Source: Pseudomonas mandelii
GTDB lineage: Bacteria; Pseudomonadota; Gammaproteobacteria; Pseudomonadales; Pseudomonadaceae
Reading direction: 5' to 3'
DNA: 64,000 bases
Assembly: GCF_900106065.1 (NCBI RefSeq)
Contig: NZ_LT629796.1
Coordinates: 4,309,501-4,373,500, forward strand
The notes under the pieces are model-generated. The model saw nothing but the letters and a program-made list of their open reading frames with translations, had not been told where the DNA came from and searched no databases. The stretch's first letter is position 1; each line of letters starts with the position of its first letter. A program made the translations under genes and the position numbers. Below, one piece after another: positions 9,282 through 18,912 of this stretch.

Positions 9282-9893
9282 ATGACTGATTCCCCTGATC
9301 GTGACGAACGCCACCTTGCGCGCATGCAGCGCAAAAAAGCGGTGATCGACGAACGCATCGCCAACTCCCCGAACGAGTGCGGCCTGCTGCTGGTGCTGAC
9401 CGGCAACGGCAAAGGCAAGAGCAGCTCGGCCTTCGGCATGCTCGCCCGGTCCATGGGCCACGGCATGCAGTGCGGCGTGGTGCAGTTCATCAAGGGCCGT
9501 AACAGCACCGGCGAAGAGCTGTTCTTCCGCCGTTTCCCGGAGCAGGTGCGTTTTCATGTGATGGGCGAGGGCTTCACTTGGGAAACCCAGGACCGCCAGC
9601 GTGACATCGCCGCCGCCGAGGCCGCATGGGCGGTGTCCCAGGAACTGCTGCGTGACCCGTCGATCGGTCTGGTGGTGCTGGATGAGTTGAACATCGCCCT
9701 CAAGCACGGCTACCTCGACCTCGATCAGGTTCTCAGTGATTTGCAGGCGCGTCCGCCGATGCAGCACGTGGTGGTCACCGGTCGCGGCGCCAAGCCAGAG
9801 ATGATCGAACTGGCCGACACAGTCACCGACATGGGCGTGATCAAGCACGCGTTCCAGGCCGGCATCAAAGCGCAAAAAGGCGTCGAGTTGTGA
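9282..9893 (+). CDS. cobO: cob(I)yrinic acid a,c-diamide adenosyltransferase CobO
   Basis: CobO (BtuR/CobA type) adds the 5'-deoxyadenosyl group from ATP to cobalt in the corrin ring. The ATG at 9282 follows GGAGAG at about 9270-9275 and gives 203 residues, the normal length. The P-loop GNGKGKSSSAFG is at residues 41-52, and the LVVLDELNIALKHGYL segment is family-typical. It is the first gene behind the cobalamin riboswitch and is 10 bp ahead of cobB. Upstream in-frame ATGs fall inside the riboswitch and are not used. Confidence 0.96.
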   Translation: MTDSPDRDERHLARMQRKKAVIDERIANSPNECGLLLVLTGNGKGKSSSAFGMLARSMGHGMQCGVVQFIKGRNSTGEELFFRRFPEQVRFHVMGEGFTWETQDRQRDIAAAEAAWAVSQELLRDPSIGLVVLDELNIALKHGYLDLDQVLSDLQARPPMQHVVVTGRGAKPEMIELADTVTDMGVIKHAFQAGIKAQKGVEL

Positions 9894-9903
9894 GCCGCAC
9901 TTT

Positions 9904-11301
9904 ATGAATAGTCATCGTCATTGCCCGGCGGTATTGATTGCCGCGCCGGCCTCCGGTCAGGGCAAGACCACCGTCACCGCCGCGCTGGCCCGTTTGCACC
10001 GCAATCAGGGGCGCAAGGTCCGCGTGTTCAAATGTGGCCCGGACTTTCTCGACCCGATGATTCTCGAACGCGCCAGCGGTGCGCCGGTGTATCAACTGGA
10101 CATGTGGATGGTCGGCGAGCAGGAAAGTCGTCGTCTGTTATGGGAAGCGGCCGGGGAAGCCGACCTGATCCTGATAGAAGGCGTCATGGGCCTGTTCGAC
10201 GGCACGCCGTCCAGCGCCGACCTGGCGCGGCACTTCGGTGTGCCGGTGCTCGGCGTGATCGACGGCACGGCCATGGCGCAGACCTTTGGTGCGTTGGCGT
10301 TGGGGCTGGCGAAGTATCAGCCGGACTTGCCGTTTGCCGGTGTACTGGCCAACCGCGTGGGCACGCTGCGTCATGCGCAATTGCTCGAAGGCAGCCTGAC
10401 GGAAGGCTTGCGCTGGTACGGCGCCTTGTCGCGGGAAACCGCGATCGAATTGCCCAGTCGGCACCTCGGTCTGGTCCAGGCCAGCGAGTTGAACGATCTC
10501 GACCTGCGCCTCGATGCGGCGGCCGAATCGCTGGCCAGCAGTTGCGATGTGGCGCTGCCGCCTGCCGTGGAGTTCGCCGGGCCCGACGTGATCGCCGCCG
10601 AGCCTTTGCTTAAAGGCATCCGAATTGCCGTGGCCCGTGATGAAGCGTTTGCCTTCACCTACGGCGCGAGCCTGGACTTGCTGCGGGCCATGGGCGCCGA
10701 GCTGCTGTTCTTCTCGCCGATCCGCGATGCTGATTTGCCGGAAGCTGACAGCCTTTATCTGCCGGGCGGTTATCCGGAACTGCACCATGTGGCGCTGTCA
10801 CAGAACACCTCGATGCTCGACGCGATCCGCGCCCATCATGCTGCCGGCAAACCGTTGCTGGCCGAGTGCGGCGGGATGTTGTACCTGCTCGATTCGTTGA
10901 CTGATGTCGAGGGAACTCGCGCCGAACTGGTGGGCTTGCTCAAAGGTGATGCGGTGATGCAAAAGCGTCTGGCCGCGCTGGCGTTGCAAGCGGTTGAGTT
11001 GCCGGAAGGTTCACTGCGTGGGCACACCTATCACCATTCGTTGACCAGCACCGAACTTGAGCCGATTGCCCGTGGACTCAGTCCGAACGGCGGGCGTGGG
11101 GCGGAGGCGGTTTACCGTGAGGGGCGGATGACCGCCTCTTATGTGCATTTTTATTTTCCGTCCAATCCCACCGCAGTCGCCGCGCTTTTTGCGCCGGACC
11201 TTGATGCCGTCTTCGCGAGCAGGCCGAATCGTCGCACCGTCGCTCCTACAATGGATCACCTAACCCCTGTAGGAGCGAGCCTGCTCGCGAAGAGGCCATG
11301 A
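9904..11301 (+). CDS. cobB: cobyrinic acid a,c-diamide synthase CobB/CbiA, C-terminus extended by a REPIN
   Basis: This glutamine-dependent enzyme amidates carboxylates a and c of the corrin ring. It has an N-terminal dethiobiotin-synthetase-like domain with P-loop APASGQGKTTV (residues 14-24). The C-terminal glutaminase domain has YLPGGYPELH, the nucleophile Cys in LAECGGMLYL (about residue 323) and the GHTYHHS segment. The normal family end is near residue 434 (SNPTAVAALFAP). About 30 further residues are encoded by a REPIN that runs to the stop codon, and that stop overlaps the bluB ATG. The extension is probably tolerated rather than functional (inference). Confidence 0.95.
   Translation: MNSHRHCPAVLIAAPASGQGKTTVTAALARLHRNQGRKVRVFKCGPDFLDPMILERASGAPVYQLDMWMVGEQESRRLLWEAAGEADLILIEGVMGLFDGTPSSADLARHFGVPVLGVIDGTAMAQTFGALALGLAKYQPDLPFAGVLANRVGTLRHAQLLEGSLTEGLRWYGALSRETAIELPSRHLGLVQASELNDLDLRLDAAAESLASSCDVALPPAVEFAGPDVIAAEPLLKGIRIAVARDEAFAFTYGASLDLLRAMGAELLFFSPIRDADLPEADSLYLPGGYPELHHVALSQNTSMLDAIRAHHAAGKPLLAECGGMLYLLDSLTDVEGTRAELVGLLKGDAVMQKRLAALALQAVELPEGSLRGHTYHHSLTSTELEPIARGLSPNGGRGAEAVYREGRMTASYVHFYFPSNPTAVAALFAPDLDAVFASRPNRRTVAPTMDHLTPVGASLLAKRP
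11211..11293. repeat. REPIN lying inside the 3' coding end of cobB
   Basis: The REP copy GTAGGAGCGAGCCTGCTCGC at 11269-11288 is faced by an inverted copy starting CTTCGCGAGCAGG (11211-11223) and ending TCGCTCCTACA (11240-11250), with a 16-base insertion in its middle. Both copies are translated as cobB codons, ending in the residues GASLLAKRP. Confidence 0.88.
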
Positions 11302-11948
11302 CCGACAACGCATTCTCCGAAGCCGAACGCGAAGCGGTCTACCGAGCCATCGCCGAACGTCGCGACATGCGCCACTTCAGCGGCGGCACCGTCGAGCCCG
11401 AGTTGTTGCGGCGTCTGCTCGAAGCCGCCCACCAGGCCCCGAGCGTCGGCCTGATGCAGCCCTGGCGCTTCATCCGCATCAGCGACCGGGCCCTGCGAGG
11501 CAACATCCAGCGACTGGTGGAAGAAGAACGCATCCGCACCGCCGAAGCCCTCGGCGAGCGCACTGACGAATTCATGAAGCTCAAGGTCGAAGGCATCAAC
11601 GACTGCGCCGAGGTGTTGGTCGCCGCGCTCATGGATGATCGAGAGCGCCACATCTTCGGTCGTCGCACCTTGCCGGAAATGGACATGGCCTCGCTGTCCT
11701 GCGCGATCCAGAACCTCTGGCTGGCCTCTCGCGCCGAAGGTCTGGGCATGGGCTGGGTGTCGCTGTTCGAACCGCAAGCGCTGGCGAACCTGCTGGGTTT
11801 GCCACCCGGGGCCAAGCCGTTGGCGGTTCTTTGCCTCGGCCCGGTCAAGGAATTCTATGCGGCGCCGATGCTGGTACTCGAAGGGTGGGCGCAGGCGCGT
11901 CCGCTCAGTGAGTTGCTGTATGAAAATTATTGGGGAGTGAGTCAATGA
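11298..11948 (+). CDS. bluB: 5,6-dimethylbenzimidazole synthase BluB
   Basis: BluB is a flavin-destructase that uses O2 to break down FMN into 5,6-dimethylbenzimidazole, the lower ligand of B12. This 216-residue protein has the nitroreductase-like start [16 protein letters not shown], the [15 protein letters not shown] segment, and [20 protein letters not shown]. The ATG overlaps the cobB stop (ATGA), so its translation is coupled to the REPIN-derived end of cobB. Its own stop overlaps the start of cbiB by 4 bases. Its presence means the strain makes its own lower ligand aerobically. Confidence 0.95.
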   Translation: MTDNAFSEAEREAVYRAIAERRDMRHFSGGTVEPELLRRLLEAAHQAPSVGLMQPWRFIRISDRALRGNIQRLVEEERIRTAEALGERTDEFMKLKVEGINDCAEVLVAALMDDRERHIFGRRTLPEMDMASLSCAIQNLWLASRAEGLGMGWVSLFEPQALANLLGLPPGAKPLAVLCLGPVKEFYAAPMLVLEGWAQARPLSELLYENYWGVSQ

Positions 11949-12853
11949 GTGTGGCGTTATTGAGTGTCGCCGCGGTTGCGCTGGACGCGCTGCTGGGTGA
12001 ACCCAAACGCTGGCATCCGCTGGTGGCGTTCGGCCGTTTTGCCGACCGCATCGAGCAACGTTTCAACGGTGAGGGGCGTGGCTGGCGCAGCCATGGCGTC
12101 ACCGCGTGGGTGATCGCGGTCGTGCCGCTGACCTTGCTTGCCACGGCTTTTTCCTGGGCACCGTATGTGGGCTGGATTGTCGAGATTCTCGCGCTCTATT
12201 GCGCCCTCGGCATGCGTAGCCTCGGTGAGCACGTCGAGCCGGTGGCCAAGGCTTTGCGCAGCGATGATCTGGACGAAGCCCGCAAGCGCGTGGGTTATTT
12301 GGTCAGCCGTCAGACCAGTGAACTGGATCAAACCGAAGTGGCCCGTGCCGCCACTGAATCTGTCCTGGAGAACGGCAGCGATGCGGTATTTGCCGCGCTG
12401 TTCTGGTTTGCCGTGGCCGGTGCGCCCGGTGTGGTGCTCTATCGCTTGAGTAACACCCTCGATGCCATGTGGGGTTACCGCAACGAACGCTTCGAACGTT
12501 TCGGTTGGGCGGCGGCGAAGATCGACGATGTCCTCAACTACCTGCCTGCACGCCTGGTGGCGTTGACCTACGCGCTGCTGGGCAAAACCCGGCTGGCCTT
12601 GAAATGCTGGCGCACCCAGGGCCCGACCTGGGACAGCCCCAACGCCGGGCCCGTCATGGCGGCCGGTGCCGGTGCGCTCGGCGTCGAGTTGGGCGGGGCG
12701 GCGATCTATCACGGTGAATTGCATCAGCGCCCGCAACTGGGCGAAGGCGTGCCGGCGGATGCCGATTCCATCGACCGTGGCTGGCAATTGGTTCAGCGCG
12801 GGGTATGGTTATGGCTGCTGATTCTCTGCGTGGGAGCTGAATTCTATGCTTGA
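11945..12853 (+). CDS. cbiB: adenosylcobinamide-phosphate synthase CbiB (CobD in Pseudomonas denitrificans naming)
   Basis: This integral membrane protein attaches aminopropanol (phosphate) to adenosylcobyric acid. It has 302 residues. The start [20 protein letters not shown] and the segments [23 protein letters not shown] ([23 protein letters not shown]) and [20 protein letters not shown] are typical of the CbiB family. The ATG at 11945 is chosen; a TTG 15 bp upstream is less likely. It overlaps bluB by 4 bp and the next gene by 8 bp. Confidence 0.93.
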   Translation: MSVALLSVAAVALDALLGEPKRWHPLVAFGRFADRIEQRFNGEGRGWRSHGVTAWVIAVVPLTLLATAFSWAPYVGWIVEILALYCALGMRSLGEHVEPVAKALRSDDLDEARKRVGYLVSRQTSELDQTEVARAATESVLENGSDAVFAALFWFAVAGAPGVVLYRLSNTLDAMWGYRNERFERFGWAAAKIDDVLNYLPARLVALTYALLGKTRLALKCWRTQGPTWDSPNAGPVMAAGAGALGVELGGAAIYHGELHQRPQLGEGVPADADSIDRGWQLVQRGVWLWLLILCVGAEFYA

Positions 12854-13838
12854 GCACGGTGGTCGCTTGCGCAAGGCCGCGCTCGAATATGGCATTGCCG
12901 AAGCTGACTGGCTGGACCTGTCCAGCGGTCTCGCGCCGTGGCCATTCCCGATCCCGGACATTCCGTTGCGCGCCTGGGCGCGCTTGCCGGAAACCGATGA
13001 TGGTCTGGAGCAGGCCGCTTGCGATTATTACGGCACCGGACAGGTGCTGCCGGTGGCCGGTTCGCAAATGGCCATCCAGTTACTGCCGCGTTTGCGTCGG
13101 GCCGGTAAGGTCGGCGTGCTGTCGCCGTGTTACGCCGAACACGCGCACGCATGGCGCAGCAATGGTTACATCGTGCGCGAGGTGCTGGAGCAGGAAGTCG
13201 ACTTCTATATCGACAGCCTCGACGTGCTGGTGGTGGTCAACCCGAACAACCCGACAGGCTTGAGCCTGAGCCCGAGTCGCTTGCTCGACTGGCATGCCCG
13301 ACTGGCCTCGCGCGGCGGCTGGCTGGTGGTGGACGAAGCGTTCATGGACAACACGCCGGCGTTGAGCCTCGCGCCGTTTGCCCATCAGGTCGGCCTGATC
13401 GTGCTACGTTCCTTCGGCAAGTTTTTTGGCTTGGCCGGTGTGCGGTTGGGCTTTGTGCTGGCTGAGCGCAAGTTGCTCAAGTTGCTCGCAGAGCAGGTGG
13501 GCCCGTGGGCGGTCAGCGGGCCGACACGCGTGTTGGGCCAAGCCTGTTTGCTGGACACCGAAGGCCATGCAAGGCAGCGCGCGCGCAGCGAAGAGGCCGG
13601 CAAACGCCTGGCACTTTTGCTTGGGCAGTATGGTTTGCAGCCGCAGGGTGGCTGCGCCTTGTTTCAATGGCTGATGATCGAGCATGCCGAAGCGCTTCAC
13701 GAGTTCATGGCCAGGCGCGGCATCTTGCTGCGGCTGTTCGCCCACAACAGCAGCGTGCGTTTCGGCTTGCCGGCGGATGAAGCCGATTGGCTGCGTCTTG
13801 AGCAAGCGCTTCAAGCCTTCGTAAAGGAAGCCCAATGA
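12846..13838 (+). CDS. cobD: threonine-phosphate decarboxylase (CobD; CobC in P. denitrificans naming)
   Basis: This PLP-dependent class I/II aminotransferase-fold enzyme supplies (R)-1-amino-2-propanol phosphate for the nucleotide loop. It has 330 residues. The start [26 protein letters not shown] is typical of the family. The PLP lysine is in [16 protein letters not shown] (about residue 197). NPNNPTGL and [10 protein letters not shown] are the cofactor-binding Asn and Asp motifs. It overlaps cbiB by 8 bp and cobQ by 4 bp. It works directly with CbiB. Confidence 0.93.
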   Translation: MLEHGGRLRKAALEYGIAEADWLDLSSGLAPWPFPIPDIPLRAWARLPETDDGLEQAACDYYGTGQVLPVAGSQMAIQLLPRLRRAGKVGVLSPCYAEHAHAWRSNGYIVREVLEQEVDFYIDSLDVLVVVNPNNPTGLSLSPSRLLDWHARLASRGGWLVVDEAFMDNTPALSLAPFAHQVGLIVLRSFGKFFGLAGVRLGFVLAERKLLKLLAEQVGPWAVSGPTRVLGQACLLDTEGHARQRARSEEAGKRLALLLGQYGLQPQGGCALFQWLMIEHAEALHEFMARRGILLRLFAHNSSVRFGLPADEADWLRLEQALQAFVKEAQ

Positions 13839-15286
13839 CAACATTGATGGTGCAGGGCACCACCTCCGACGCCGGTAAAAGCACGCTGGTGACGGCGTTG
13901 TGTCGCTGGGTCACGCGTCAGGGCGTGCGCGTCGTGCCGTTCAAACCGCAGAACATGGCCCTCAACAGTGCCGTGACCGCCGACGGCGGCGAGATCGGCC
14001 GCGCCCAGGCGGTGCAGGCCCAGGCGGCCAACCTGGAACCGCACACTGACATGAATCCGGTGCTGCTCAAGCCCAACAGCGACACCGGCGCCCAGGTCAT
14101 CATCCATGGTCGCGCGGTCACCACCATGAATGCGGTCGCCTATCACGACTACAAAGCCATCGCCATGCAAGCCGTGCTGGCTTCCCATGAACGATTGAGC
14201 GCGGCGTATCCGGTGGTCATGGTCGAAGGCGCGGGCTCGCCGGCCGAGATCAATCTGCGTGCCGGCGACATTGCCAACATGGGCTTTGCCGAAGCGGTGG
14301 ATTGTCCGGTGGTGTTGATCGCCGACATCAATCGCGGCGGGGTGTTCGCGCATCTGGTGGGCACGCTGGAACTGCTGTCGCCGACCGAGCAGGCGCGGGT
14401 CAAAGGCTTCATCATCAACCGTTTTCGCGGTGACCTCGCCTTGCTGCAACCCGGCCTCGATTGGCTGGAAGCGCGCACCGGCAAACCGGTGATCGGCGTG
14501 CTGCCGTATGTGATGGATTTGCACCTGGAAGCCGAGGACGGCATCGATCAGCGCCAGGCCGACAAGGCTGAACGCGTGCTCAAAGTGCTGGTGCCGGTGC
14601 TGCCGCGCATCAGCAACCACACCGATTTCGATCCGCTGCGCCTGCATCCGCAAGTCGACCTGCAATTCATCGGCCCCGGCCAGGCAATCCCGCCGGCTGA
14701 TCTGATCATTCTTCCCGGCTCGAAAAGTGTGCGCAGTGATCTTGCGTACCTGCGGGCCAATGGCTGGGACACGGCCATCAGTCGTCATCTGCGTTATGGC
14801 GGAAAAGTGCTGGGGATTTGCGGCGGTCTGCAGATGCTCGGTGAGCAGGTGCACGATCCGCTGGGCCTCGAAGGCGCGCCGGGTTCCAGTGCTGGCCTGG
14901 GCTTGCTGGCGTTCGAAACACAGCTCGAAGAAGAGAAGCAATTGCGCAATGTGCGCGGTCGTCTGGCGCTGGAGGATGCGCAGGTCAGTGGCTATGAAAT
15001 CCATGCCGGGGTGACCACCGGGCCAGCGCTGGAAAACGCTGCGGTGCAGCTGGACGATGGTCGCTGCGATGGCGCGCAAAGTGTTGACGGGCAGATTTTC
15101 GGCACCTACCTGCATGGCCTGTTTGAATCCCCGGCGGCGTGCAGTGCGCTGCTGCGCTGGGCGGGTTTGCAGGAGGTGCAGGACGTGGATTACCACGGGT
15201 TGCGCGAGCGGGATATCGAGCGGTTGGCGGATCTGGTGGAGAAGCATTTGGATACCGCGTTGTTGCGTGAGCTCTGCGGTTTTTGA
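13835..15286 (+). CDS. cobQ: cobyric acid synthase CobQ/CbiP
   Basis: CobQ amidates carboxylates b, d, e and g of adenosylcobyrinic acid diamide with glutamine and ATP. The 483-residue length is standard. The N-terminal nucleotide domain has [18 protein letters not shown] (P-loop at residues 5-18). [12 protein letters not shown] and [15 protein letters not shown] follow. The glutaminase half has the nucleophile Cys in [12 protein letters not shown] (about residue 329) and GYEIHAG; the catalytic His is in GTYLHGLF. It starts 4 bp inside the previous gene. A REPIN immediately after its stop separates it from cobU. Confidence 0.96.
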   Translation: MTTLMVQGTTSDAGKSTLVTALCRWVTRQGVRVVPFKPQNMALNSAVTADGGEIGRAQAVQAQAANLEPHTDMNPVLLKPNSDTGAQVIIHGRAVTTMNAVAYHDYKAIAMQAVLASHERLSAAYPVVMVEGAGSPAEINLRAGDIANMGFAEAVDCPVVLIADINRGGVFAHLVGTLELLSPTEQARVKGFIINRFRGDLALLQPGLDWLEARTGKPVIGVLPYVMDLHLEAEDGIDQRQADKAERVLKVLVPVLPRISNHTDFDPLRLHPQVDLQFIGPGQAIPPADLIILPGSKSVRSDLAYLRANGWDTAISRHLRYGGKVLGICGGLQMLGEQVHDPLGLEGAPGSSAGLGLLAFETQLEEEKQLRNVRGRLALEDAQVSGYEIHAGVTTGPALENAAVQLDDGRCDGAQSVDGQIFGTYLHGLFESPAACSALLRWAGLQEVQDVDYHGLRERDIERLADLVEKHLDTALLRELCGF

Positions 15287-15293
15287 GAGGACG

Positions 15294-15367
15294 CTTTCGC
15301 GGGTAAGCCTCGCTCCTACAAGGTCAAGAGCGGCTCAGCCCTGTAGGAGCGAGGCTTGTCCGCGAAT
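15294..15367. repeat. REPIN inside the cob gene run (cobQ-cobU)
   Basis: CTTTCGCGGGTAAGCCTCGC (from 15294) and GTAGGAGCGAGGCTTGTCCG (15343-15362) form an inverted REP pair of the GGCTTGCCCGCGAA type, each with one or two changes. It occupies most of the 118-bp gap between cobQ and cobU. Confidence 0.88.
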
Positions 15368-15404
15368 AGGCCAGCAGCTACACCGCATATTTAAGGAATG
15401 AACC

Positions 15405-15926
15405 ATGCTGCAACTGATCCTCGGCGGCGCCCGCTCCGGCAAAAGCCGACTGGCTGAAAAACTTGCGTTAGACAGTCACCTCCAAGTGACTTACATCGCC
15501 ACCAGCCAACCGCTGGACGGTGAAATGAACGAACGGGTCGCCCATCATCGGGCCCGTCGTCCAGCCGAATGGGCGTTGATCGAAGAGCCAATCGAACTCG
15601 CCCGCGTATTGCGCGAAAGCGCCCGCGCCGAGCGTTGCCTGCTGGTGGATTGCCTGACCCTGTGGATGACCAATCTGCTGATGCTCGACGACGCCAAACG
15701 TCTCAACGTCGAACGCGAAGCCCTGTTGGACTGCCTGGCCTCCTTGCCGGGTGAAATCATTTTTGTCAGCAACGAGACCGGAATGGGTGTCGTGCCGCTG
15801 GGCGAATTGACTCGCCGCTATGTCGATGAAGCCGGTTGGCTGCATCAAGCCCTGGCCGAGCGCTGCCAACGAGTCGTCCTGACCGTCGCCGGCCTGCCCC
15901 TGACTTTGAAAGGAACCGCGTTATGA
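15405..15926 (+). CDS. cobU: adenosylcobinamide kinase / adenosylcobinamide-phosphate guanylyltransferase CobU (CobP)
   Basis: This bifunctional 173-residue enzyme phosphorylates adenosylcobinamide and then activates it with GTP to give AdoCbi-GDP. It opens with the P-loop [16 protein letters not shown] (residues 5-20). The family motifs [29 protein letters not shown] and [20 protein letters not shown] are all present. An AAGGAA ribosome binding site at 15393-15398 precedes the ATG. Its stop overlaps the cobT ATG. Because a REPIN separates it from cobQ, this may be the start of a second transcription unit. Confidence 0.96.
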   Translation: MLQLILGGARSGKSRLAEKLALDSHLQVTYIATSQPLDGEMNERVAHHRARRPAEWALIEEPIELARVLRESARAERCLLVDCLTLWMTNLLMLDDAKRLNVEREALLDCLASLPGEIIFVSNETGMGVVPLGELTRRYVDEAGWLHQALAERCQRVVLTVAGLPLTLKGTAL

Positions 15927-16978
15927 CTCAATCCTGGTGGCTGAACCCGTGCAAGCCGATCGACGCGCAAGCCGTCGAGCAGGCGCAGGCACGTCAACAG
16001 CAACTGACCAAACCCGCTGGCTCCCTTGGCCGACTGGAATCGGTGGCCGTGCAAATGGCGGGGCTGCAAGGGCAGGTCAAACCGAGTCTCGATCAGCTGT
16101 GGATTGCCATTTTTGCCGGCGATCATGGTGTGGTTGCAGAAGGCGTGTCGGCGTTCCCTCAGGAAGTCACCGGGCAGATGCTGCACAACTTCGTCAGCGG
16201 CGGTGCAGCGATCAGCGTGTTGGCGCGCCAGCTCGGGGCTTCCCTCGAAGTGGTCGACCTCGGCACGGTAACGCCGTCGTTGAATCTGCCAGGCGTGCGT
16301 CACCTCAACATCGGCGCGGGCACCGCCAATTTCGTCGAAAGCCCGGCCATGACGGCTACCCAGGGTGAACTCGCCTTGCAGGCTGGTCGCGACAGCGTGC
16401 AACGTGCGGTCGCCAATGGCGCGCAGCTGTTCATCGGCGGCGAGATGGGCATCGGCAACACCACGGCGGCCAGCGCGCTGGCCTGTGCCTTGCTCGATTG
16501 CCCGGTGGTGCATCTGGCCGGGCCGGGCACCGGTTTGAACGCGGCGGGGGTCAGCCACAAAGCCCAAGTCATCGAGCGTGCCCTGGCATTACACGGTGCT
16601 CAGCGCGGTGATGCGTTGCAAACCCTGTTCAATATCGGCGGTTTTGAGATTGCGGCGCTGGTCGGCGCATATCTGGCGTGCGCCCAGAAGGGTGTTGCGG
16701 TGCTGGTGGACGGCTTTATCTGCAGCGTCGCCGCGTTGGTGGCGGTGCGTTTGAACCCTGGCTGCCGCGAATGGCTGTTGTTCGGCCATCGCGGTGCCGA
16801 GCCGGGTCATCGTCATGTACTGGAAACCCTCAATGCCGAGCCGCTGTTGGATCTGGGGCTGCGTCTGGGCGAGGGCAGTGGCGCCGCGTTGGCCGTGCCG
16901 TTGCTGCGTCTGGCCTGCGATCTTCACGGGCAGATGGCAACCTTCGCCGAAGCGGCGGTGGCGGATCGTCCGGCATGA
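15923..16978 (+). CDS. cobT: nicotinate-nucleotide:dimethylbenzimidazole phosphoribosyltransferase CobT (CobU in P. denitrificans naming)
   Basis: CobT activates the lower ligand to alpha-ribazole 5'-phosphate. Starting at the ATG at 15923 ([20 protein letters not shown]) gives 351 residues. Family segments include [55 protein letters not shown] and [15 protein letters not shown]. The catalytic Glu lies in the C-terminal [16 protein letters not shown]. It overlaps cobU and the phosphatase gene by 4 bp each. It uses the product of BluB. Confidence 0.95.
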   Translation: MTQSWWLNPCKPIDAQAVEQAQARQQQLTKPAGSLGRLESVAVQMAGLQGQVKPSLDQLWIAIFAGDHGVVAEGVSAFPQEVTGQMLHNFVSGGAAISVLARQLGASLEVVDLGTVTPSLNLPGVRHLNIGAGTANFVESPAMTATQGELALQAGRDSVQRAVANGAQLFIGGEMGIGNTTAASALACALLDCPVVHLAGPGTGLNAAGVSHKAQVIERALALHGAQRGDALQTLFNIGGFEIAALVGAYLACAQKGVAVLVDGFICSVAALVAVRLNPGCREWLLFGHRGAEPGHRHVLETLNAEPLLDLGLRLGEGSGAALAVPLLRLACDLHGQMATFAEAAVADRPA

Positions 16979-17550
16979 CGTTGCGACTGGATCTTCTGCG
17001 CCACGGGGAAACCGAACTCGGCGGCGGTTTGCGCGGTAGCCTCGACGATGCGCTGACCGACAAGGGCTGGGCGCAGATGCGCGCGGCGGTGGTCGAGCAA
17101 GGGCCATGGGATCGGTTGATCAGTTCGCCGCTGCAACGATGTGCGCGGTTTGCGCATGAGCTCGGTGCGCAGTTGGAATTGCCTGTGCACCTGGACAAGG
17201 ATCTGCAAGAACTGCATTTCGGTGCCTGGGAAGGGCAGAGCGCGGCGGCGCTGATGGAGACTGACGCCGAGGGGTTGGGGCTGTTCTGGGCCGATCCGTA
17301 TGCCTTTACGCCGCCGGAAGGTGAGCCGGTCGAGGATTTCTCAACGCGGGTGCTGGCGGCGGTAGCGCGTCTGCACGCGGCGTATGCGGGTGAACGGATC
17401 TTGCTGATCAGTCATGGCGGTGTCATGCGTTTGTTGCTGGCTCAGGCACGTGGTTTGCCCCGTGAGCAGTTGCTGAACGTCGAGGTCGGGCATGGCTCGC
17501 TGTTTTCGTTGAGCGTCGAGTCAGGCGTCCTCCTCAAGGAAGCGATCTGA
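16975..17550 (+). CDS. cobC: alpha-ribazole phosphatase-like histidine phosphatase CobC
   Basis: This 191-residue histidine-phosphatase-family enzyme is expected to remove the 5'-phosphate from alpha-ribazole-P or adenosylcobalamin-5'-P. The phosphohistidine motif is [12 protein letters not shown] near the N-terminus (His 10), and the second catalytic His is in [13 protein letters not shown]. It starts 4 bp inside cobT and ends 2 bp before cobS, so all three are co-translated. The name rests on the operon context; the sequence alone shows only the histidine phosphatase fold. Confidence 0.9.
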   Translation: MTLRLDLLRHGETELGGGLRGSLDDALTDKGWAQMRAAVVEQGPWDRLISSPLQRCARFAHELGAQLELPVHLDKDLQELHFGAWEGQSAAALMETDAEGLGLFWADPYAFTPPEGEPVEDFSTRVLAAVARLHAAYAGERILLISHGGVMRLLLAQARGLPREQLLNVEVGHGSLFSLSVESGVLLKEAI

Positions 17551-17552
17551 CC

Positions 17553-18284
17553 ATGCTGCCCTTCTGGATCGCCCTGCAATTTCTCAGCAGTTTGCCGATT
17601 CGTCTGCCAGGCATGCCGGCACCTCAGGAACTGGGTCGGTCGCTGCTGTTTTATCCGCTGGTGGGGCTGCTGTTCGGTGCGCTGTTATGGGCACTGAACT
17701 GGCTGCTACTGGGCACGCCTTTGTTACTTCACGCCGCGCTGCTGCTGAGCGTTTGGGTATTGCTCAGCGGCGCGTTGCACCTGGACGGTCTGGCCGATAG
17801 CGCCGATGCGTGGCTCGGAGGCTTCGGCGACCGCGAGCGCACGCTGACCATCATGAAAGACCCGCGCAGCGGACCGATTGCGGTGGTGACGCTGGTGTTG
17901 GTGTTGCTGCTCAAATTCGCCGCGTTGCTGGCGTTGATCGAGCAGCAGCACAGTCTTTTTCTGATGATCGTTCCGCTGATTGGCCGCAGCGCGATGCTGG
18001 GATTGTTCCTGACCACGCCGTATGTGCGTGCCGGCGGGTTGGGGCAGGCGCTGGCGGATCATTTGCCGCGTTTGGCGGGTAAGCGGGTGCTGGCAGTCAG
18101 CGCGTTGGCGTGTGTGCTGATCGCAGGGTTCAGTGGTGCCTGGGCGCTTGTGCTGGCGGGGGGGATGTTCGTTTGGTTGCGGCAGGTGATTCTGCGGCGA
18201 TTGGGCGGCACGACGGGGGATACGGCCGGGGCGATGCTGGAATTGCTGGAGATGGTGGTGCTGGTGGGATGGGCGTTGGTCTGA
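17553..18284 (+). CDS. cobS: adenosylcobinamide-GDP ribazoletransferase CobS (CobV)
   Basis: CobS joins AdoCbi-GDP and alpha-ribazole (phosphate) in the inner membrane, the last assembly step of cobalamin. The 243-residue protein is very hydrophobic with several membrane segments. Family signatures are ALQFLSSLPIRLPG at the N-terminus, LSGALHLDGLADSADAWLGG (metal-binding Asp residues) and ERTLTIMKDPRSGPIAV. It is the last gene of the cob run and is followed by a REPIN. Confidence 0.94.
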   Translation: MLPFWIALQFLSSLPIRLPGMPAPQELGRSLLFYPLVGLLFGALLWALNWLLLGTPLLLHAALLLSVWVLLSGALHLDGLADSADAWLGGFGDRERTLTIMKDPRSGPIAVVTLVLVLLLKFAALLALIEQQHSLFLMIVPLIGRSAMLGLFLTTPYVRAGGLGQALADHLPRLAGKRVLAVSALACVLIAGFSGAWALVLAGGMFVWLRQVILRRLGGTTGDTAGAMLELLEMVVLVGWALV

Positions 18285-18311
18285 TGGTTTGTGGGCAGGA
18301 TGTGCCGGCCT

Positions 18312-18406
18312 CATCGCGAGCAGACTCGCTCCCACGTTGATGGCGTCTTACATAAATTTAACGTCCACTGAAGATCCACTGTGGGAGCGAGCCTGCTCGC
18401 GAAGGC
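18312..18406. repeat. REPIN (GAGCCTGCTCGCGAA type) after cobS
   Basis: TCGCGAGCAGACTCGCTCCC (from 18313) faces GTGGGAGCGAGCCTGCTCGC (18381-18400). It lies between cobS and the marR promoter. Confidence 0.88.
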
Positions 18407-18452
18407 GGTCGACCAAGCACCTCGAATATTTATCAATGAACTCATCTGTAAC

Positions 18453-18484
18453 TTGATTTAACACACTCGCGGGTATATACACGC
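18453..18484 (+). promoter_or_regulatory. candidate marR promoter overlapping a MarR operator
   Basis: TTGATT (18453-18458), a 17-bp spacer and TATACA (18476-18481) form a plausible promoter. GCGGGTATATACACGC (18469-18484) is an imperfect version of the perfect palindrome found before the MFS gene, so it is probably an autoregulatory operator. The start codon is only 6 bases after the -10 element. Confidence 0.55.
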
Positions 18485-18487
18485 ACC

Positions 18488-18892
18488 ATGCTCGATTCCC
18501 AATGTTTATGCATCAACCTGCGTCGCGCCGCCCGTGGCGTCAGCAGGCATTACGACGGCGCTCTCGATGGCTTCGGGATCAACGTTGCCCAGTATTCTTT
18601 GCTGTGCAATCTGCAGCGTCTGAATGAACCAAGTATTTCCACCCTGGCCGAAGCCATGGGGCTGGACCGCAGCACCCTGGGGCGCAATCTTCGGGTGCTG
18701 GAAGGTGAGGGCCTGGTGGCGCTGGTCGAGGGTGAGGACATGCGTAATCGCATCGTCCGGCTGACCGAGGCGGGCGCAGCTCGCCTGGCCGCGGCCTTGC
18801 CTGCGTGGGAGGCGGCGCAGCAGCGGCTGGTCGATCGTCTGGGCGCCGAAAAACGCGAAACCTTGTTGCGACTGCTGGACGAACTGGCGTGA
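18488..18892 (+). CDS. MarR family transcriptional regulator
   Basis: This is a 134-residue winged-helix regulator. The helix-turn-helix is in the region SISTLAEAMGLDRSTLGRNL (about residues 50-70), followed by the wing with EGEDMRNRIVRLTEAG. The length is typical of MarR proteins. It lies 52 bp ahead of an MFS transporter that it probably represses, because near-identical GCGGGTATATAC sequences precede both genes. No Shine-Dalgarno sequence is visible before the ATG. The inducer is unknown. Confidence 0.9.
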   Translation: MLDSQCLCINLRRAARGVSRHYDGALDGFGINVAQYSLLCNLQRLNEPSISTLAEAMGLDRSTLGRNLRVLEGEGLVALVEGEDMRNRIVRLTEAGAARLAAALPAWEAAQQRLVDRLGAEKRETLLRLLDELA

Positions 18893-18912
18893 TGCCGGTT
18901 TTTCCGATCTTA

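Noticed and set aside
13811..15247. 478-codon minus-strand frame opposite cobQ
   Set aside because: cobQ is complete and unambiguous; the antisense frame has no start context or domain.
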